Positions 7,190 to 15,213 are shown, numbered from the stretch's first letter. The stretch: 32,245 nucleotides of DNA from an uncultured Prevotella sp. (GCA_946999045.1 CAMQBR010000018.1:1-32245), one strand, 5' to 3'. Notes: generated by a model from the sequence alone, not told the origin. Made by a program: numbers and translations.

Positions 7190-9889
7190 CTATACACTCG
7201 TAAAAGACTTCTCTATTTGTTTCATAAAAGGAGTGAGTTTTCGTGGCTGCAAAATATTATGATAATCACATTTGTTATGCGACCATACCACATATAATCG
7301 TTTTTTGGCACGTGTCATTGCTACATAAAACTTACGTTTATCCTCTGCTACTAGTTGTGGAATATCCTTGTTATAATAATTAGGATAACGGGTATCAATG
7401 GCATCAAATATAATCACATTATCAAACTCTAAGCCTTTAGCTTTGTGCACAGTGGTAACAAACACACGTTCATCCAAGGTTTTACTGTTACATAAGTCGG
7501 CTTCTTTCAACGTATTGAGTTCTGTAATGTGCGAATGCAATTGCTCTATCAACGAAGGAGTAGCATGGTTATGTATCATATCGCCCAACAGAAAACGTAT
7601 AATGTAATGCAATCGAAGCTGCGGTTCTATCATTTTTTCATCCAACAAATATTGATAAAAACGCATTATCTCTGTAATCAACGCAGGTTTCGCATCTACT
7701 TGCGTACGCACATAAAGTGTTTTTTTTGCAGCTTTATAAATAGGTAGATAATTATTTCTAAGCACCTCTACCCTTTTTTGAAACCGAGGATGCTGCATCC
7801 ATTCTAATTGTGATGGTATCAATAATTTAGCTTTACCATAACAATATCGCACCACACTGCACGTAGCATTGACATCAGCATCGGCTAAATGAGAATTTTC
7901 GCCTTCCAAGTTCAATACCGATAGCAAATACTTCAACTTATATTCTTTAAGATTAGGTTCTAATAATCGAATAAGTTTCAACGAATCAAAATAACGAGAA
8001 CTTTGCTCATGTAGATGAACTTCAGGAAGATAGCGTTGTAAGTTAAAGTCTAATATATGATAATCATAATCGGCATTATGCCCCAAAAGTATACTATCGC
8101 CCACATACTTCATAAACTTTTTTAAGCCTTCTGCATGACTTAATAGCTCGTGATGCCTCCTTTCCTCTATAATAGGGTTCACTATATCTCCCAACATTTT
8201 AGGAATTTCTCTATTCGTTTCCATAAATACCACAAAGGCAGAGTCTGGCACTATTTGTCCTTGTCGTATCTTAACTGCTGCTATCTGCAGTATATCATCT
8301 TCAAAAACATTCAGTCCTGTGGTTTCAGTATCAAACACCACTATGTCTTGTTGCTCATAACACTGCACAAACATCTGAACATAAGTGGATTTTTGATACA
8401 ACAAGAAGTCGGATGGCAACATAGCACGCTCCAGTAGTCCGCTAACAAAGCTGCGAGCCGCTGCATTTGTTTCAAATACACGTAAGCCTTTCAGTAATCG
8501 AGCCCAACCAATAAAGTTATGTTCATTACTCAAAATATTAAGGTGTGCCAGCAACAATTTTATACATGGAGATACAAACAAGTCTTCGCCCGACACCTTA
8601 AAATGAGCCTGCCCTATGTTTGTTAGTTCCTTGCTCATCAACTCGGCATCAGCATTGGCACTTACTATTACTGCCGTGGTATCTGTTTCATATTCGTTAC
8701 ACAATCGTTTTACCACATTAGCTACATCCTTATATTCAGTTTCTGTCTGTTCGCTTGAAAATAATACCAATTCGTTTCCTGTTCGTTTGGGCTCATAATC
8801 TGTTGTTGGCAGAATGTTTTTATCAATATCCAATTGCTTTTCGGCATAGGTATTAAATACATCAAGCAGATATTTTGGAGATCGATGATTAACAAACAAA
8901 CGATGTAGCTGGTCTTTGCAACGCTGTTGTAACAATTCGATTGTACTCATTTTGGCTCCCATAAATGAGAAGATGGCTTGCTGCTCATCACCCAAATACA
9001 TCACGGTATTAAAGTCTTTACTTGTTAATAAGTCAATGATAGCCAACTGCATGGGATTGAGGTCTTGCACTTCATCTACCTGTATCCAACTATATCTTAA
9101 TATATTTTTTTCTTTATCGTCAACTAAGGCATCGTAAGTTAGCAAGAGTAAATCTTCAAAATCAAGTAATTTATTATCCTTTTTATATTTCTGGTAATAA
9201 TAAGCCTGTTTCATTTTTCTTAGCAATGTTCCAATATCAACCTGACTACCTATATCATAGGCATCATTCTTTAGCATATCTTCGTATACATCATCATGCA
9301 GATACATATCTATCATCATATCAGAAGTAAACTGGAGCTGCTGCACCTGACACACTTTTCTCATGGCTACCACATCCGTTTGGGTAATACTATTAGGATG
9401 TAATCGAAGTTCTTTAGGATGATGATGTATTATTTGGTACATCAGTCCAGCAAACTGAATTACCGCTAAATACTCCTGCCGTTTGCGATAATTTGCCTTT
9501 ACGCTTATTTCATCTTCATCACAGTAACGTGCTATAATGCTGACAGCATCGTCATCATCAATTACCGAACTCTCGGCAGGTATAATTAAATTGTCAAACA
9601 ATAACTTAGAACAAAACCTGTGTACATTACCTACATACACCTTTTCTACCTCTTCTTCTTCTATATTGGCAGCAATACGTTCACGCATACCACGTGCAGC
9701 TCGGTTTGTAAACGTGAGACATAACATCTGTTCGTATGCTACTCCCTGCTTATGTGCCTGCCGTATACGCTCTGTTAGTATTTGTGTTTTGCCACATCCA
9801 GGAGGAGCCAAAACCAAATGATATCCACCAGTGGCATTTATCACTTCTTGTTGACAACTATCAGGATTCCATATTTGTTCTATATTCAT
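7190..9889 (-). CDS. UvrD/Rep-type helicase with embedded DnaQ-like 3'-5' exonuclease
   Basis: An 899-aa SF1 helicase. Helicase motifs in order: Walker A APPGCGKT (28-35), LTFTNRAARGM (58-68), VDEVQD (271-276), LGDEQQAIF (299-307), NHRSP (334-338), then VTTVHKAKGLEFD (811-823) and VAMTRAKKR (856-864). Between NHRSP and VTTVHKAKG lies a complete DEDD exonuclease domain: FDTETTGL (519-526), GHNADYDYHIL (603-613) and HLADAD (667-672, the H-x4-D of the DnaQ family). The protein could therefore unwind and trim DNA ends in repair or replication restart. The insertion within domain 2A is the striking feature; related fused proteins are known from Bacteroidota. Probably monocistronic, with TATATTTG at 9914-9921 as candidate -7 element. 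Confidence 0.93.
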   Translation of the reverse strand: MNIEQIWNPDSCQQEVINATGGYHLVLAPPGCGKTQILTERIRQAHKQGVAYEQMLCLTFTNRAARGMRERIAANIEEEEVEKVYVGNVHRFCSKLLFDNLIIPAESSVIDDDDAVSIIARYCDEDEISVKANYRKRQEYLAVIQFAGLMYQIIHHHPKELRLHPNSITQTDVVAMRKVCQVQQLQFTSDMMIDMYLHDDVYEDMLKNDAYDIGSQVDIGTLLRKMKQAYYYQKYKKDNKLLDFEDLLLLTYDALVDDKEKNILRYSWIQVDEVQDLNPMQLAIIDLLTSKDFNTVMYLGDEQQAIFSFMGAKMSTIELLQQRCKDQLHRLFVNHRSPKYLLDVFNTYAEKQLDIDKNILPTTDYEPKRTGNELVLFSSEQTETEYKDVANVVKRLCNEYETDTTAVIVSANADAELMSKELTNIGQAHFKVSGEDLFVSPCIKLLLAHLNILSNEHNFIGWARLLKGLRVFETNAAARSFVSGLLERAMLPSDFLLYQKSTYVQMFVQCYEQQDIVVFDTETTGLNVFEDDILQIAAVKIRQGQIVPDSAFVVFMETNREIPKMLGDIVNPIIEERRHHELLSHAEGLKKFMKYVGDSILLGHNADYDYHILDFNLQRYLPEVHLHEQSSRYFDSLKLIRLLEPNLKEYKLKYLLSVLNLEGENSHLADADVNATCSVVRYCYGKAKLLIPSQLEWMQHPRFQKRVEVLRNNYLPIYKAAKKTLYVRTQVDAKPALITEIMRFYQYLLDEKMIEPQLRLHYIIRFLLGDMIHNHATPSLIEQLHSHITELNTLKEADLCNSKTLDERVFVTTVHKAKGLEFDNVIIFDAIDTRYPNYYNKDIPQLVAEDKRKFYVAMTRAKKRLYVVWSHNKCDYHNILQPRKLTPFMKQIEKSFTSV

Positions 9890-9913
9890 CTCATTTTAGG
9901 GCTAAGTATCATG

Positions 9914-9921
9914 CAAATATA
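9914..9921 (-). promoter_or_regulatory. Candidate -7 element for the helicase gene
   Basis: TATATTTG on the minus strand fits TAnnTTTG and lies about 25 nt before the ATG at 9889. No good TTTG is seen 19-21 nt upstream, so support is partial. A plus-strand TATATTTG at 9965-9972 faces the opposite way, toward the repeat and the EamA gene. Confidence 0.4.
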
Positions 9922-10057
9922 TCATTTTAAATTAACTTGCCCTACCTTTATGAAAAAATACTACTATATTTGCAAAAAAAATAATTTACGACTGGTTGTA
10001 TAAATTAGCTTTGACAGATTGTGAGACTATTTTTGAGGTCAATTTGTTTGTGGGTGA

Positions 10058-10081
10058 AGTAGTATAGCAATCTATACTACT
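10058..10081. repeat. Perfect 9-bp hairpin in the 9890-10317 gap
   Basis: AGTAGTATA (10058-10066) and TATACTACT (10073-10081) around a 6-nt loop. It belongs to the extended sequence that precedes repeat copy A1 and may be part of the same element, since copy A3 continues past the window edge in the direction where it would be expected. Confidence 0.6.
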
Positions 10082-10140
10082 GAGCGAACAAGAAAATTGA
10101 ACCAAAAACGGAGCAAGCCGAATACAATCAAACTTGTTTG

Positions 10141-10248
10141 AATTGTTGAGGCGCAGCCTGTTTTATATAAAAAGAGCCCACAAGATAACAAAACGTATTT
10201 CATAAAATTTACTCATAATATACAATAGTAGTAATTTATACAGACCTA
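10141..10248 (-). repeat. Dispersed repeat family A, copy 1 (A1)
   Basis: The first 55 nt (10141-10195), beginning AATTGTTGAGGCGCAGCCTG, match the reverse complement of the window's right end (copy A3) with 2 differences. The remainder to about 10248 is more diverged, ending in a TAATTTATA-containing word also found in A3. It fills most of the 428-nt gap between the helicase and EamA genes. In this copy the short M-S-V reading frame of A2 and A3 is destroyed, although the codons for RFVILW are still present. Confidence 0.8.
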
Positions 10249-10317
10249 ACTACTCGCCAATTAATAACTTATCAACTAAAAAAAAACTTATAAACTCATA
10301 AACTAAAGAACTACGAA

Positions 10318-11229
10318 ATGATTCACGCATCCAACGTAAACGTACAAAACAAGATTTCAGCACATACTGCCATTATAGCAGCCAACGTAATATTTGGCTT
10401 AGGTGTCCCAGTAACCAAACTATTATTAGATGAATGGGTAACCCCCATGGTTTATATGTTTATGCGGTGTTTGGGAGCCGCTGTCATCTTCTGGTGCATC
10501 AGTATATTTTTGCCAAAAGAACATGTAGAAAAGAAAGATTTATTCATCATCATATTAGGCGGCTTATTAGGTTTTGTAATATCACAAACACTTACTGCAT
10601 GGGCTTTAGTATATACCACCCCCGTTTATTTCTCTCTCATTGCCACACTTACTCCAATGGCTACCATGCTCATGGCTGCTATATTCTTAAAAGAAAGCAT
10701 TAACAGAATGAAAACTATCGGTGTACTCATTGGTATTGCTGGAGCTTTATTAATGGTGTTTATGAGCTGGCAAAGTGGCAAAGGAGTCAACGATATATGG
10801 GGCATCACATTGACGATATTGAGTTTGCTCACATGGGTAGTTTATTTATTGATAACACGCAACGTATCACAGAAATATACAGCGGTAACACAGATGAAGT
10901 GGATATTCCTCATTTCTACTATCGCAGTACTCCCCTTTGCAGCTCCAGAGTTCAGTCAACAGAAGCTATTCTCTTCACAAGTAGCATGGAGTGGCATCGC
11001 CGAAATAACCTTTATTGTTGTCTTTGCAACAGTATTGGGCTTCTTTGCCATACCATATGCCATGCGTTACCTGCAAGCTACCACGGTAAGTATCTATACT
11101 AATCTTCAACCTGTAGTAGCTTCACTCATCGCTATTTATATTGATCAAGATATACTTACATGGGATAAGCCAGTTGCAGGCATCTTGGTTCTACTAAGTG
11201 CATACATCTTAACAATTCATAAGTCTTAA
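10318..11229 (+). CDS. EamA-family (DMT superfamily) transporter
   Basis: A 303-aa inner-membrane protein with about ten hydrophobic segments in two EamA halves (roughly residues 15-145 and 160-300). The sequence starting HTAIIAANVIFGLGVPVTKLLLDEWVTP is typical of DMT transporters, as is the loop SLIATLTPMATMLMAAIFLKE before the midpoint and TNLQPVVASLIAI in the second half. Family members export amino acids, nucleotides or other metabolites; the substrate cannot be told from sequence. It appears monocistronic, preceded by a repeat-rich gap and followed by family A copy 2. Confidence 0.9.
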   Translation: MIHASNVNVQNKISAHTAIIAANVIFGLGVPVTKLLLDEWVTPMVYMFMRCLGAAVIFWCISIFLPKEHVEKKDLFIIILGGLLGFVISQTLTAWALVYTTPVYFSLIATLTPMATMLMAAIFLKESINRMKTIGVLIGIAGALLMVFMSWQSGKGVNDIWGITLTILSLLTWVVYLLITRNVSQKYTAVTQMKWIFLISTIAVLPFAAPEFSQQKLFSSQVAWSGIAEITFIVVFATVLGFFAIPYAMRYLQATTVSIYTNLQPVVASLIAIYIDQDILTWDKPVAGILVLLSAYILTIHKS

Positions 11230-11260
11230 TTCACAATTCATAATTGAAATGATGAATGGC

Positions 11261-11431
11261 TTACTGAAAAAAATCTTTTTTTTTCCTTTCTATTTTATAA
11301 CTAATTGCTAAGAACAACATAGAAAGACTTGGAATATTAAATAGAATAATTAAAGGAATAAGAAGGAAAAGAAATAAGTAAGTTGAACCAAAAAGAACCC
11401 ACAAGATAACAAAACGTGAAACAACTGACAT
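11261..11431 (-). CDS. Hypothetical 56-aa membrane protein starting in repeat A2
   Basis: An ORF of 56 codons starting ATG at 11431, inside repeat copy A2. It begins MSVVSRFVILWVLFGSTY, continues as a very hydrophobic stretch (FLFLLIPLIILF and a second segment LSMLFLAI), and ends in a basic tail YKIERKKKDFFQ. That is a plausible two-helix membrane protein with a positive cytoplasmic tail. The first residues have a counterpart in copy A3 (MSVFFFRFVILWTLFI then stop) that keeps the frame despite a 3-nt length change, which hints at translation. No family was recognised and it could be chance. It lies downstream of DUF805 and its hairpin. Confidence 0.4.
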   Translation of the reverse strand: MSVVSRFVILWVLFGSTYLFLFLLIPLIILFNIPSLSMLFLAISYKIERKKKDFFQ

Positions 11432-11461
11432 AAAAACTTTACGGTGATTATTTATAGAATC
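11390..11461 (-). repeat. Dispersed repeat family A, copy 2 (A2)
   Basis: Matches the reverse complement of A3 from GGTTCTATAAATTATCACC through the ATGTCAGT start and CGTTTTGT..ATCTTGTGG to CTTTTT. After that A2 jumps to GGTTCAA, which in A1 lies some 75 nt further on, so A2 looks like an internal deletion between T-runs. It carries the start of the 56-aa ORF. Confidence 0.75.
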
Positions 11462-11467
11462 ATCCTA

Positions 11468-11503
11468 AAAGCTCCATAACAAATATTCTTGTCATGGAGC
11501 TTT
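11468..11503 (-). terminator. Terminator after the DUF805 gene
   Basis: AAAGCTCCATAACAA (11468-11482) pairs with TTGTCATGGAGCTTT (11489-11503), 14 of 15 pairs, loop of 6 nt. On the minus strand it follows the DUF805 stop by 22 nt and ends in TTTT. T-rich sequence on the plus side could make it bidirectional. Confidence 0.75.
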
Positions 11504-11525
11504 ATTTTTATATCACTATATAAGT

Positions 11526-11933
11526 TTATTCTTCTACTGATTGATATTTAGGAGAGAAGCCATATTTATTAGTCTCTGGAATAGAATCTTTGCAAAACCA
11601 TACTATCAACAAAATACCTCCAATAATAGGTATAAGACCCCATAAAAGGTTCCAACCACTCTTGTTAATATCATGCAAACGACGAACAGAAACTGAAAGA
11701 CTTGGTACTATTAAAGCTAAAGCGCAAATAATATAAAGATATCCATACCCTATTCCTTCAATATTCAATCCGAGAATAAGATCTAACACCTGTGCAATAA
11801 ATGCTACTATCATAGAGAAAAGCGCATAATACCAATATTCAGAACGGCGTGCACGACCTGAAAAGTTAGCATAGTTGTTTAATACTTGCTTTACAGCTTG
11901 TACAAAAGATAAGGTTGCATTCGGATCATTCAT
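11526..11933 (-). CDS. DUF805-family small membrane protein
   Basis: A 135-aa protein of the DUF805 family, a short inner-membrane family of unknown role. The characteristic beginning is present: an amphipathic segment then NFSGRARRSEYWYYALF, followed by four hydrophobic helices, with SVRRLHDINKSGW between the second and third pairs, also diagnostic. The ATG at 11933 is preferred over an in-frame TTG at 11948, because GGAGG (11946-11942) lies 8 nt upstream of the ATG, an unusually clear Shine-Dalgarno site for this phylum. A strong hairpin follows the stop codon, so the gene seems to be alone. Confidence 0.9.
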   Translation of the reverse strand: MNDPNATLSFVQAVKQVLNNYANFSGRARRSEYWYYALFSMIVAFIAQVLDLILGLNIEGIGYGYLYIICALALIVPSLSVSVRRLHDINKSGWNLLWGLIPIIGGILLIVWFCKDSIPETNKYGFSPKYQSVEE

Positions 11934-12081
11934 AGTTATTTCCTCCAAATTTAATTATAATATTTATTTTTATTAATAACACTGTTCCGTAAAAATTAAT
12001 TACTTATATATATATATACTATGGTAATTCATAGAGCAAGCCTATAAAAATATTACTTATGGAATAAAATTTTATACACTA

Positions 12082-13632
12082 TTAGTCGGTAACTTTCTCA
12101 AGCCATTTCAGCATAGAAAGCATTACTACCATAGATATAAAACATACAATGGCGAATACTAACCAGCATTCCCAAATATCCCATTTGTTGTACATCAATG
12201 GGCCGAGCCACAAAAAACAGTTTCCTACTGCAGTAGCTCCAAGCCAAAGCCCTTGACATAATCCCTGCATACTCTTTGGAGCAACTTTACTTACAAAGCT
12301 CAAACCAAGTGGAGAGATAAACAATTCTGCCATAGTAAGGAAGAAATAAGTTAATATCAGAACCCATGGAGCAGCTTTTGCAGCAGCACTTGCAACAGGA
12401 GCAAGGTCTCTAAATTCTGTTGCAGAAGGATAATTGTAAACAATAGAAAGAACCATCAAGAACAAGTATGCCAAACCTGCAATACCCATACCTATAGCTA
12501 TCTTCTTTGGTGTTGAAATTGGTTTTCCTTTCTTTGAGAAGTAAGAGAAAAGCCACATAATAACAGGAGTAAGGACTATAACAAAGAAAGGATTGATACA
12601 TTGCCATATCTCTGGAGCAACAGTATCGGTTTTAACAAAGTCGCGAGCAAAGAATGATAAACTCTGACCGTTCTGGTGGAATGAGAACCAGAAAAATACA
12701 CTGATACCTAATACTGCGAACAGTGCATACATACGTTGCTTTATTTCACCTGCCATTGCAGTTTTCTCTTCAGGAGTATAACTTTTTGATACGGTTTCTT
12801 CTTTCTTACCAGGCATTGGGAACTTACGTTTGTTAACCATGAAGATAGCCAATGAAACAATCATCATTAGCACACTCACAATAAATGAATAGTGCACACC
12901 TGTATTGAAAGCATCAAGATAGTTAGGACAAAAGTTGACCAAATCACTTGCATTTCCTCCTACTTGCTCAGCTAATGTTTGCAAGTTAGTAAGTTGGTTA
13001 CCAATATTGCCATTGATAAAATCGTGGCACAAACGTGGAAGGTCTGCGTTGTATGTAAATCCTTTCGTTCCCAACCACCAGTTTCTAAGAAGAGGAGCTA
13101 AGAAAGGAGCAATTAACGAACCTATGTTGATAAATACATAAAATATTTGGAAACCAGAGTCGCGCTGTCCTTGAGCCCACTTTAATTTCTCGGGAGACTC
13201 CTTTGCAGCTTCTGCTTCAAAGTTATCATACATCTGTCCAACGATAGCTTGCAGGTTACCCTTAAACAAACCATTACCAAAAGAAATAAGTAAAAGTGCA
13301 ATAATAGTAAAGACAAGCCAGAAAGTATTATTTTCAGGAGTAATTGCTACGGGGAAGGATAATGCCACATACCCAAATGCCATAATAATAAGTCCACTCT
13401 CAATAGTACGTTGATAATTTTGTGTTTTATCAGCAATAATACCTCCAACAAGACTCATCACATAGATGGCTGCTAAGAAAAAAGAGAATATAAGGCCTGA
13501 TGTTTCATCGGATAATCCGAACTTTGAACAAAGGAAAAGTGCAAGAACGGCTATCATAATATAATATCCGAATCTTTCGCCCATATTACTTAGTGCGGCC
13601 TGCAACAGACCTTTTGGATGATTTTTAAACAT
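12082..13632 (-). CDS. POT/PTR-family proton-coupled oligopeptide transporter
   Basis: A 516-aa MFS transporter of the POT family, importing di- and tripeptides with protons across the inner membrane. About 12-14 hydrophobic segments are visible. The family start is recognisable (MFKNHPKGLLQAALSNMGERFGYY), with GGIIADKTQNYQRTI after helix 2, the SFGNGLFKGNLQAIVGQMYD region in helix 4, FFWFSFHQNGQSLSFFARD, and the FISPLGLSFVSKVAPKSMQG end signature. In the usual ExxERFxYY motif of helix 1 the first Glu is Asn16 here; I believe this occurs in related Bacteroidota proteins. It has a leader of over 100 nt with TATCTTTG at 13771-13764 as candidate -7. It fits with the peptidases PepD and DPP III. 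Confidence 0.93.
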   Translation of the reverse strand: MFKNHPKGLLQAALSNMGERFGYYIMIAVLALFLCSKFGLSDETSGLIFSFFLAAIYVMSLVGGIIADKTQNYQRTIESGLIIMAFGYVALSFPVAITPENNTFWLVFTIIALLLISFGNGLFKGNLQAIVGQMYDNFEAEAAKESPEKLKWAQGQRDSGFQIFYVFINIGSLIAPFLAPLLRNWWLGTKGFTYNADLPRLCHDFINGNIGNQLTNLQTLAEQVGGNASDLVNFCPNYLDAFNTGVHYSFIVSVLMMIVSLAIFMVNKRKFPMPGKKEETVSKSYTPEEKTAMAGEIKQRMYALFAVLGISVFFWFSFHQNGQSLSFFARDFVKTDTVAPEIWQCINPFFVIVLTPVIMWLFSYFSKKGKPISTPKKIAIGMGIAGLAYLFLMVLSIVYNYPSATEFRDLAPVASAAAKAAPWVLILTYFFLTMAELFISPLGLSFVSKVAPKSMQGLCQGLWLGATAVGNCFLWLGPLMYNKWDIWECWLVFAIVCFISMVVMLSMLKWLEKVTD

Positions 13633-13681
13633 ATTTTTTATTTGTTTTGGTTAAGTCTATTCAAAGAGAAGTAAAAAACAT

Positions 13682-13705
13682 GTTGACGAGGTTAACGTTG
13701 TCAAC
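13682..13705. repeat. GTTGAC inverted repeat in the leader of the POT gene
   Basis: GTTGAC (13682-13687) and GTCAAC (13700-13705) flank a central GTTAAC word (13692-13697). The 13633-13939 gap continues with related words (AGTTAATAG, AGTTGATAAGG, AGTTGATAGAGTTGACA) at 13830-13880. Either an operator or low-complexity drift; nothing else was recognised in this gap apart from the candidate -7 at 13764-13771. Confidence 0.35.
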
Positions 13706-13939
13706 GAGTTTAGTATTAGTGTCGGAACGTATCTTCTCATTATTCTTTTGTTATAGAACGATGCAAAGATATAAAAAATATTTACTAATTAAAACTTATT
13801 TTGAGTTTTTTTTTTAGTTGTAAATTTGACAAGTTAATAGTTTACTAGTTGATAAGGTTACAAGTTGATAGAGTTGACACGTTTCTAAAAAAACATATTG
13901 TTAACTTATAAGCCAGTCTACTCGTTAATTGTCCTACAT

Positions 13940-14167
13940 TTATTCTACAGAATACATCCATACAACAAATATCATAATGATGATAGCAATGATAGAAAGA
14001 CATACAAAGAGAATGTTACTAATAAATTTACCTCTCTCCCTTGCTGATAATCGTCTGTTCTTCATCCTTATTTTTTGATCTACATGATAATGTGTATGAT
14101 GATGACTATGATGGTGAGCATGATGCTGTTGCACATTACTTCCTATATGGTTTGTAGTAGATTCCAT
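13940..14167 (-). CDS. Small His-rich single-span membrane protein
   Basis: A 75-aa protein. Residues about 15-28 hold a dense histidine cluster (HHAHHHSHHHTHYH), followed by a basic stretch (KIRMKNRRLSARERGK) and one C-terminal helix (ILFVCLSIIAIIIMIFVVW). By the positive-inside rule the His cluster would be cytoplasmic. His clusters of this kind bind Zn, Ni, Co or Cu, so a metal buffering or delivery role is possible but not shown. TACTTTTG at 14202-14195 fits the phylum -7 element 28 nt before the start. I do not recognise a named family. Confidence 0.65.
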   Translation of the reverse strand: MESTTNHIGSNVQQHHAHHHSHHHTHYHVDQKIRMKNRRLSARERGKFISNILFVCLSIIAIIIMIFVVWMYSVE

Positions 14168-14375
14168 TTCTTTAGGTTTAAAATTTTATTTTTACAAAAG
14201 TAAGAAAAAAAAGTAGTTTTCTACATTATTTTATCAAATTAGTATGAATATTTTTTCATTATTATCTATAAATGATGACATCTGCACCTAAAAATAGCCC
14301 ATGCTATAATTAATCTCATCAAACAAAAGCTATTATTTATGTTTCGCCAACTTGTCAACTACTTCCCATATTCTA

Positions 14376-14605
14376 TCAAATCAAAGCAGCGGTTAAGCCT
14401 GCCATAATAATGCTAATCATTGACATCAGTTTGATAAAAATATTCAACCTTAGTACTTTTGTATCTTTGAAAGGATCTCCAACCGTGTTACCCACAACGG
14501 TAGCTTTGTGGCATTCAGATTCCTTTCCGCCAAAATGCCCCTCTTCTACCATTTTCTTTGCATTATCCCATGCACCCACCTGCATTTGCCATGAAAATAG
14601 CTAAA
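14376..14605 (-). pseudogene. hppA: Remnant of membrane proton-pumping pyrophosphatase (HppA C-terminus)
   Basis: Reading the minus strand from about 14603 gives AIFMANAGG, then, after one extra G in a GGTGGG run near 14575, AWDNAKKMVEEGHFGG, KESECHKATVVGNTVGDPFKD, and a last membrane helix IKLMSMISIIMAGLTAALI before a stop. This is the C-terminal end of membrane pyrophosphatases, including the conserved GGAWDNAKK and GDTVGDPFKDT segments (here GNTVGDPFKDT). The other roughly 600 residues are absent, and the upstream sequence has no further HppA similarity, so this is a deletion remnant with a frameshift. An intact hppA may exist elsewhere. Confidence 0.85.
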
Positions 14606-15103
14606 GGACGGTTCTTCTTTTTTACATAAACTGGTGCAATAAACCTATCTTTATCACTTCTTTTCTTGTTTGTATTTCGGTATCTACCTCCTCATAAACT
14701 TATTCATATTGAAGACATTTATACTATTGTATAGGTTAAGACTCAATTTCATGGAGTTTCTACAACAAAACCATGGAGTTTGTGTGCCAATTACAATGAG
14801 TTTGTTCATTAATCTCATGGAGTTTGTATTTTCCTAAAATCACTTAACAGTTTTTATTCACTTTTTCTAATTTACTTATCAATTCTGCTTTTTGCTTTCC
14901 TACTAATTCTTGAAAAAAAGATACATCGAAGTTGGTGTAAACGAACTGATAATGAGCAAGAAATGAAATGATTTACGTAGAAGTATTTTTTGCTAAAAGG
15001 GGCATAATATGTAAATCTGCTCTAAAGTTCAGTTACCAAATTGTTACCCTATTTCATCATAGGTAACGTCTGAGTAATGTTTGCTAACTAAATTATTTTC
15101 ACT
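14606..15103. other. Intergenic decay region with short repeats and a possible gene tail
   Basis: About 500 nt without an intact gene. It holds the ATGGAGTTT array (14751-14827) and a minus-strand reading frame of about 40 codons ending at 14844 (ending ...FDVSFFQELVGKQKAEL... then KLEKVNKNC), which reads like the charged tail of a lost protein but is not recognised. A GTTACC/GGTAAC hairpin lies at 15043-15067. Together with the HppA remnant it suggests a zone of gene loss. Confidence 0.4.
14751..14827 (+). repeat. Four spaced ATGGAGTTT-like direct repeats
   Basis: ATGGAGTTTC (14751), ATGGAGTTTG (14773), ATG-AGTTTG (14796) and ATGGAGTTTG (14817) occur at spacings of 22, 23 and 21 nt, close to two helical turns. 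The sequence between them is not conserved. They may be protein-binding sites on one face of DNA, or a decayed tandem repeat. Confidence 0.7.
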
Positions 15104-15213
15104 GTAAACATCCAACATTAGCCGCCTTTCATAAAAACAAATAACCCTTATATGTTTGGCAGCATATAAGGGTTATTTGTTTTTATGAAAGGCGGCTTAT
15201 GTTAGATGTTTAC
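15104..15213. repeat. 51-nt-arm palindrome, repeat family B copy 1
   Basis: Arms 15104-15154 and 15163-15213 match at 49 of 51 positions around an 8-nt loop (TTTGGCAG). The outer ends (GTAAACATCCAACATTAGCC) recur at the palindrome 32013-32060, 22 of 25 positions. The size, near-perfect symmetry and shared ends suggest a MITE-like or REP-like element rather than only a terminator. No duplication flanking it was evident. Confidence 0.85.

Noticed and set aside
9990..10140. tRNA or known structured RNA in the repeat-rich gap
   Set aside because: No cloverleaf or GTTCGAATC-like T-loop; only a 9-bp hairpin and the repeat are present.
14751..14827. CRISPR array
   Set aside because: Repeats are only about 10 nt with spacing of 21-23 nt, and there are no cas genes in the window.
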